Assembly (NCBI GenBank): GCA_037783415.1 | Contig: JAZGTN010000051.1 | Location: 310,001 to 374,000 of the forward strand | From: Leptasterias polaris | Lineage: Eukaryota > Echinodermata > Asteroidea > Forcipulatida > Asteriidae | DNA length: 64,000 bases | Direction of reading: 5' to 3' | In this document: piece after piece, positions 58,601 through 64,000 of the stretch | Layout of the letters: each line of letters opens with the position of its first letter | How positions within the stretch are numbered: the first letter of the stretch is position 1 | Translations under genes and position numbers: made by a program | Notes under the pieces: model-generated | Told to the model about the DNA's origin: nothing | What the model saw: the letters and a program-made list of their open reading frames with translations, nothing else | Database searches by the model: none

Positions 58601-61600
58601 TAAATGCTAATTGAACAGTGGCTTTGATAGATCGAACTAAACACAATGAGTCGAGGCGTCTTACCTGGAGAACATCACCAAGGAATGATGCCACAAATGC
58701 CATACCAATACACAGGATTCCATACAGAGCAGCTGCACAGCAAAAAGAAAAGAAAACATGCATTATCTTCAGTAAGCTTGCACACAAACTAAGAGAAACA
58801 CAGAAAAAGGAAGATATAAAACTCCACTCGAATCACATTTTCAACATTGGTAATTGTCAAAGTCTAGTTTCTAATGTGTAACCCAAAATATACATAAATA
58901 GCTTAAATGTTTTAGAAAATCAAGTTTCTGTCTGGCGAGATCAAAACTGATTGTTTTATTCTTTACTCATTTAAAACAAAAACTACAGCATTTCAGACAA
59001 AAGGAATTTGAAGGGGAGTTTTCTACCATGACGGACTTCATACCATGTCAGCACATCTGCAAACATTTATTTTTTTCAATCTTGTGCACACCCTTTTTTA
59101 CATCAATAAGTGGCAGACATAATTAAAACAAATTCTAACAAAAAAACAGCTAAAACAAACACACAATCACCCCTACAACATGCACCATATTAGGAAAAAA
59201 TACAAATCTAAATCATCGTTTGCTTTACCCAAGCACTTTGTGACTTTGGTGTATTTGATCTCCTCCATATCTGGCCAGATAGTTTTGACAATATCTTCCC
59301 CAGTCACTGCTGCCAAGGAGTTCAATCCGGAAGATACCGTACTTTAACAAGAAAAGAAAAACAGGGAATATGTCAGTGCCCGTCATACATCCGTATCCAA
59401 TTGCCATTTGCCATTGATTTTCTTTATGTCTGACTGCTGTCGATCAGTGCATGTCATACACTGGGTGCGTTCGATTAAGCTATATCTTATACACGAGTAT
59501 GTACAACTTACACGAGAATGTTCGATTAGTCATCACGTGATACTCGTGTCTGCCCCGGGTGTAAGCCACAACCCCAGCTCGCGAACGGGTCTCTGGTGGA
59601 TGTACAGGTGTAATGACGTATCATACCAAGATGGTGTGGGACAAGTTGAATTTGACGGGAGTACGAAAGTACAAATTTACACAGATTTATCGTCATGAAA
59701 CAATTATGACAAATGGACAGGAAATATATTTCCAGAAAAACAAACAGATGGTAACTGTGTGCAAATTATGACAATGTTATTTTTACATTTAAACTGTGTC
59801 GTCACGGACATCTACCTTTTCCAATTTTTAGCAGACGACGGCGCTGTCTGAAGTTTGCAGCATTGTCCCGGCGCTACGCAAAAGTCTTTGACCTTAAATT
59901 TCCCAGAGTGCCAAGCGAATACACCACAGCGTTCGATTAGCCTCGTTTCGTGGCTAACACGAGTGTAAATCCCCGGTACACACGGGTAAACTAATATAAT
60001 CAAACGCACCCAATGTATGTCTGATTCTTATCTGCCAGTGCATGTAATCTTTAATATGATTGCTACTTGTCAATCCTATCCGTAAACTTTGTGTTTTAAT
60101 TACTCTTAAAGTTCATTTACAGATTCCCAAATCGTCACAAAGTAAAACTTTTATTATGAAATCATTTTGTGGCATTGGAGTATAGAATCTGCTATCTCAC
60201 ATTGGCCAATTTCGGTCCATCAATGTGTAACTAAGTCAGTGAGATGAAATCTTGACAAAAATGCAAGTAAACGGTCAAAATATTTGAATGTGTGTACGTA
60301 CCTAAGAGCAGCACTGAAGACAGCAGAGACCAACAGACCTGGTAGACCAGGGCTGGTGTGAAATAGGTCCATCAGAAAATATGGAATCAACTGCAATGTG
60401 TTAACATCAGGAGTAAATTTAGTGTATTGTCTGAAGTGCACGTGTTAGCTCTTATTTGTCTCACCAAGTGTATGATAATAACTGTTTTTGTGCATGCTGT
60501 ACGCCGAACCCCAAACCTCAGCTAACAGCCCACTGAGTTGCCTTGGTTCTTGCTAATAAAGTTGAGCTTGTCTTGTATGAATGGGTCTAATTAGCTAATA
60601 TTGTATTTGTGCAATAAATGTCATACTAGACAGATGCCGGCCCTAAAGGTAAATGTTTATACATTAATGTTGTTATCATCAAGCGAACTATCCTTGTTTC
60701 TTATTGGTAGATCCATGGCAACGGGAGTGTGATATTATTAACCAACTCTGTGTTTTGGGCGCTTTGGGCTATAAAACGCGTTTGTTATTAAATGAATTTG
60801 GTTGGAAAGAAGTAGCATCTAATGGTCAACACGAACATACTTCGAATTTGCGTGGTTTCCCTTTTACTTCGTGAACTAACACTGTCCGCCATTTTGTTGA
60901 GTCAAAAACTTGGGCCGTGTTAGTTCACGAAGTAAAAGGAAAACCCCCAAATTTCGATGCACATTTGTGTGGATCATTATGTTCTACTTTTACAACATCC
61001 AACCATATGCATTTCATAACGGATGGTTTCAAACGCTTTTCATAGCCCAAATCGCCCACGAAGCAACGTTTCCCTTAAGCATATCCATGCACACCTTTGG
61101 GATAGGGACAAAAATAGCGCGTCTGCATCGCGAATCAAATTCGGCCTAATATTGGATTTAGAATGCTGTTTTCCGTATTCTACTCGCTCTGGTGTGCTAG
61201 CAAATGTCAAACATGCAAACAATCCAAAACAGTATCTCAATACAGATGATGAAGAGGAAAAAAGATGAAAGATTGTGTCGATTTTGTTATTGGCGTCACA
61301 TTGAACATTGACAATCTGTCGATGTGTTTGAAACCCAGCTATACATTCTGTGGCTTATAAGTCCCATCAACTCAACTGATACCGCGTGTGCTTTTGTCGA
61401 GTGTTTTTCTTTAAAGGTTCATTTGCTTTGCTAGGTTTAAAAGCATATTGAACATTCGAAACATGTCGCTTGCCTGATCCATAAAAGAGTGCCAAAATGT
61501 AACTTTATTACTATTAGTAACTCTATACACGGCATTTTGCTTCACGTTGTAATCCATAAGACTTCACCTTCATCATTCGAAAATTCCATAAAGCGTCATA

Positions 61601-63555
61601 TCATATCTTATCATATCAAATTATACCTTTTAATGTAATATCATACAATAAAACATCATGTAATACAATATCGTTTTATACAACCCAACGCAATGCAATG
61701 CAATGAATTGCAATATAATACACAAAAATATAATTTAATGTAATAACATAATTAATATAAGCCACAATTCAAAACAATATTAACAACAGACAACCGAGCA
61801 AGGGTGCTATATTATAAAGTATTACCTGATCGCTTGACTCCACATACCCAAGTTGAAGTGGGTCACAGTTAACATAGTTAGCATACATAACTAGCCCAGC
61901 CAAGCATGCCAAGCTAACTACTATCACCATACCAACAACAGCAAGAAACAGGGCACTGAAATAGAGTAGATAACACATTACAATCGTCAACTTATCGATA
62001 AGCACACAATACTAAAAATCTATATATAAGAACCAATATTAGGTGTTACAAATATTAGATGGTACAAATATTATATGGTACAAATAATAGATGGTACCAA
62101 CATTAGAAAGTACCAATATTACATGGTACAAGTATCAGATGATACAAATAATAGATGGTAGCAATATTAGATGGTACCAATATTAGAAAGTACCAATATT
62201 ACATGGTACAAGTATCAGATGATACAAATATTAGATAGTTCCAATATTAGAATGGTACCAATAACACATGGTACAAATAATAGATGGTACCAATATTAGA
62301 CGGTACCAATATTAAATAGCACCAACATTAGATAGTACCAATATTAGATGGTACACATTTTAGATGGTGCCAATATTAGATAGTATCATAATTGGATTGT
62401 GCCAATATTAGATAGTATCATAATTAGATGTTGCCAATATTAGGTGAACCGTTTATACTGACTGAGCAACTAACTGAGTTTCCTGATACATGTACTGTGA
62501 AACGTGCCGCTGAGAAAAGGTGTACTTATTCAGTGATTGGGCACTTCACTTTTTTTAAACATCTCCAGAACGTTTGAACGTTGGAGAACGCAATACTCTT
62601 ATTACAAAGAGTCAAAAAGCTTGCACTTCCTATGAGCACTAAATGTACAACGATGAGAAAATACGCGTTGAAGATGAACATTTTATTTCTTTTGGTAACG
62701 TAGGGAGCCCAAGTGCGCCCTCATTGTCCATTTTGGAAAAAGTTAATATTGGGGTCGCGACCTGTTCATTCACTCTCTTTTCCTTTTGTAGCTTTAAGCA
62801 CGAGAGAGCACATTATTTTCGCTCTGTATTTCTCTCCATTTTGTGGGGAGCATGGCTCTGGCCATGCTCCAAATACTATTTATCTGGGAGGGATAAGGTT
62901 GTAGAACTCTCTGTGAGTATCATTTTGTCTTAAATTATCTTTTGACTATAGAAATATTGTGATTTATAAGGCTGTTTGAATCGGTACATTGTAAACTTGT
63001 GTGTGTGTGTGTTTAGCCAGCCTCGTGTTGTGCTGACCCTTTGACATTGCCTTAGTCTTTCAGTAAGTATATACTGTATTGTATGCTATTTTGTAGTCAA
63101 TGTGCGGTGTTGCACTGGATTTGGATTAACTCAGTACAGGAGATTGTTTTATATTTTACACGTCATCTATAGAATTTGTTACTTTTATTGTATTGTCTTT
63201 TGGTGAATCCTCGTCCTTTTTAAATAGAGGACCGGCCTCCTTCCTGTGTCTCTACAGTAATAAGCCACAAATAAATAAAACATTCTGTTTGTGTGGAAAC
63301 TCTTGACACAGCGTCAAACTTCCTGTACTAATAGCGTTGATTGTTTTGGTCCCTCGGCTTCCTGTAAGATGCATACACACAATACATACATCCATAAGAA
63401 GAAAAAAAACTTACAATTGGGCCACTGGTTCTTTGCCGCATGTCAGGTATCGTTGAACTTGTGCTTGATTGACACAGTAGACGGCTGACCATGTGAATGT
63501 GCCACCAACCACTACTGACCAAAAGGTGTGGCGGACTGTTGGATCTGGGTTGAAA
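49488..63555 (-). CDS. SLC5A8-like: Gene C: SMCT-like transporter, last ten exons (5' end beyond window)
   Basis: Third paralogue of the SLC5 SMCT-like cluster. Minus-strand exons in order: 63555-63415, 61955-61826, 60390-60302, 59341-59229, 58732-58665, 58235-58149, 57493-57252, 56459-56359, 54387-54251, 49610-49488. They join in frame to 409 residues plus stop and correspond to exons 6-15 of gene B; exons 1-5 lie to the right of 64000. Blocks are [71 protein letters not shown] and [18 protein letters not shown]. Differences from A and B: exon 7 is 6 bp shorter, exon 10 is 3 bp shorter, exon 12 is enlarged to 242 bp by an 18-bp coding repeat of glycosylation sequons, exon 14 is 21 bp longer. 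The tail contains PPAY and ends EYDTKL. A solo LTR and several minisatellites occupy its introns. Family assignment is firm; substrate is unknown. Confidence 0.92.
49611..53035 (-). other. Gene C last intron, left part
   Basis: AT-rich DNA without a recognised gene or complete element. A G run lies at 52307-52319. CTCTGCAACCGAT occurs at 52127 and 52495 within a diverged local duplicate. Confidence 0.45.
53047..53160. repeat. ACA/ACG/GCG trinucleotide-hexanucleotide microsatellite
   Basis: (CAA)n grades into (CGACAG)n and back to (CAA)n in gene C's last intron. Confidence 0.92.
54251..54387 (-). CDS. SLC5A8-like: Gene C exon 14
   Basis: 137 bp; [35 protein letters not shown], then an extra [11 protein letters not shown] not present in A or B. 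Phase 0 donor GTAAAA. Confidence 0.88.
54474..56125. repeat. Composite 1.65-kb repeat block with a 140-bp tandem array
   Basis: Opens with the hairpin GCTGTTCCGAC...GTCGGAACAGC (54474-54501) and closes with CCGGAACAGC near 56110. Inside are two diverged 250-bp copies (from about 54710 and 55250, each with CGTCATCATGACGTC and TTATGGACTTGT) and four copies of a 137-144-bp unit (starts 55599, 55743, 55880, 56024: ATCATATCTCC...TTTGACCTTTA). Non-coding, in gene C intron 13. No target duplication seen. Confidence 0.75.
56359..56459 (-). CDS. SLC5A8-like: Gene C exon 13
   Basis: 101 bp; [20 protein letters not shown] and helix to GSFATG. Confidence 0.92.
57252..57493 (-). CDS. SLC5A8-like: Gene C exon 12 with expanded glycosylation repeat
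   Basis: 242 bp; helix [20 protein letters not shown], then a loop in which a six-residue unit (N/D)-(E/D)-T-M-M-M occurs five times, giving NCT, NET, NET, NDT and NET sequons. Ends EPTER before GTAGT. Confidence 0.92.
57284..57378 (-). repeat. 18-bp coding minisatellite in gene C exon 12
   Basis: Five in-frame copies of an 18-bp unit (plus strand ATTCATCATCATGGTCTC), near identical, adding N-glycosylation sequons. Confidence 0.92.
57597..57660 (+). repeat. tRNA-like fragment
   Basis: GTGGTTAGACTTCTGCTCTA resembles an A box and D arm; CGTTCGAATCCCA is a B box. The acceptor stem is not convincing, so it is a tRNA-derived repeat head or tRNA relic in gene C intron 11. Confidence 0.5.
58149..58235 (-). 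CDS. SLC5A8-like: Gene C exon 11
   Basis: 87 bp; [20 protein letters not shown] and IFFPWANSK. Confidence 0.92.
58665..58732 (-). CDS. SLC5A8-like: Gene C exon 10
   Basis: 68 bp; [23 protein letters not shown], one codon shorter than the paralogues. Confidence 0.9.
59229..59341 (-). CDS. SLC5A8-like: Gene C exon 9
   Basis: 113 bp; [20 protein letters not shown] and loop to VTKCLG; Ala to Gly and Gly to Cys changes relative to A and B. Confidence 0.91.
59462..60012. mobile_element. MITE with TGGGTGCGTTCGATTA ends
   Basis: TGGGTGCGTTCGATTA at the left and TAATCAAACGCACCCA at the right are inverted repeats with one mismatch; 551 bp, non-coding. Internal TTCGATTAG words repeat (59521, 59933). 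The ends resemble hAT-type MITEs I recall from echinoderms. In gene C intron 8. Confidence 0.75.
60302..60390 (-). CDS. SLC5A8-like: Gene C exon 8
   Basis: 89 bp; [20 protein letters not shown] then [14 protein letters not shown] replaces the ELFGS of the paralogues. Confidence 0.91.
60843..60956. repeat. Foldback with 23-bp perfect arms
   Basis: CCTTTTACTTCGTGAACTAA(CAC) and its reverse complement lie 34 bp apart, with imperfect pairing extended on both sides to about 40 bp. A snap-back MITE is likely. Confidence 0.8.
61826..61955 (-). CDS. SLC5A8-like: Gene C exon 7
   Basis: 130 bp; [20 protein letters not shown] helix and loop ending GYVESSDQ; six bases shorter than in A and B, in the loop. 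Confidence 0.91.
62030..62445. repeat. 16-18-bp minisatellite
   Basis: More than 20 degenerate copies of AATATTAGATGGTACC in gene C intron 6. Confidence 0.92.
62699..63256 (+). mobile_element. Solo LTR, copy 2, with GTAA target-site duplication
   Basis: 558 bp collinear with 10715-11285 (shared GGGGAGCATGGCTCTGGCCA, AGCCAGCCTCGTGTTG, GAGGACCGGCCTCCTT). Ends CGTAGGGA...TCTCTACA, flanked by GTAA at 62695-62698 and 63257-63260. The first base differs from the canonical TG. In gene C intron 6, antisense to the gene if orientation is as drawn. Confidence 0.82.
63415..63555 (-). CDS. SLC5A8-like: Gene C exon 6
   Basis: 141 bp; [20 protein letters not shown] and helix to GKEPVAQ. First visible exon; begins with the last base of a split codon. 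Confidence 0.92.
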
Positions 63556-63759
63556 CTGTACAAGGAATAATCATCAATAGATGATAAACCAATCCATTCA
63601 TTAAAACCCTGACATACTGATGGTACATGCTATTGAGTCCGAGATCAGTCCATTAATAGCAAAAAAATAATAATATTAATAATAACATAAAACAAAACAG
63701 CATATTTGATAACTGCAATGTATCATACTTTTCTGAGAATAGTGTGTAAAACGACCTGT

Positions 63760-63905
63760 GTCCACTTGTTGAGAAAACAGCAAAAACCTGTCATGGTATT
63801 TTCATCAAGAACATCGAACCCATCCACATTTTTAGAGGTCGAGAGCGTACCGACCGCATCTCCGGCCGCAGCATTCACAAACGGACGCCGTGGATATTTG
63901 AATTT
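63760..63905 (-). repeat. Dispersed repeat, copy 2
   Basis: The reverse complement carries GTTTGTGAATGCTGCGGCCG and GTTCTTGATGAAAATACCAT, matching 29330-29475 in order. In the intron upstream of gene C exon 6. Confidence 0.7.
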
Positions 63906-64000
63906 CCCAAACTCACCTTGACGTGGGTTTTGAAAATGCAAATTTGTCGAGACATCCGTTTACTGATTTCTAATCAAAGGGGGGCATTTCAGACGAAATT

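Overview
The window is eukaryotic nuclear DNA from an animal: genes are split by GT-AG introns, the DNA is AT-rich, and it is full of non-LTR, DIRS, LTR and DNA-transposon remnants. From memory of the repeat types (TTAA-flanked MITEs with AAAGGCACTGGACAC-like ends, tRNA-derived SINEs, ATT-tailed CR1/L2-type LINEs) I infer a marine invertebrate deuterostome, most likely an echinoderm and possibly a sea star. That is inference, not a database result.

Layout. (1) 1-4672, minus: a large two-exon gene that runs off the left edge. Its second exon is one uninterrupted reading frame of 3159 nt. The protein has two zinc-finger-like modules and a transposase-like core, and a LINE remnant abuts its start codon. 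(2) 4671-12507: a graveyard of mobile DNA (CR1/L2-like LINE tails, a 46-bp minisatellite, a DIRS-type fragment, a jockey-type LINE, a solo LTR with target-site duplication, a palindromic motif array and a MITE). (3) 12808-24872, plus: gene A, exons 4-15 of an SLC5 sodium-coupled monocarboxylate transporter (SMCT-like); exons 1-3 were not found. (4) 24873-26840: convergent intergenic DNA. (5) 26841-44019, minus: gene B, a complete 15-exon, 635-residue SMCT-like transporter. (6) 44020-49487: intergenic repeats and MITEs. (7) 49488 to beyond 64000, minus: gene C, a third SMCT-like transporter of which the last ten exons are visible.

Genes A, B and C are tandem paralogues. Most of their corresponding exons have identical lengths and all have identical phases. 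They differ mainly in the extracellular glycosylated loop (exon 12) and the cytoplasmic tail (exons 14-15). Gene C has expanded an 18-bp coding repeat of N-glycosylation sites in that loop. B and C end in PDZ-ligand-like tails, C also carries a PPAY motif, and A has a plain acidic tail. The introns hold many nested elements: a 2.2-kb CACTA-like element inside a tRNA-derived SINE, a THAP-domain pseudogene, a second solo LTR, and several minisatellites. I saw no rRNA gene, CRISPR array or prokaryotic feature. All coordinates come from reading by eye; splice sites were chosen by phase and by agreement among the three paralogues.
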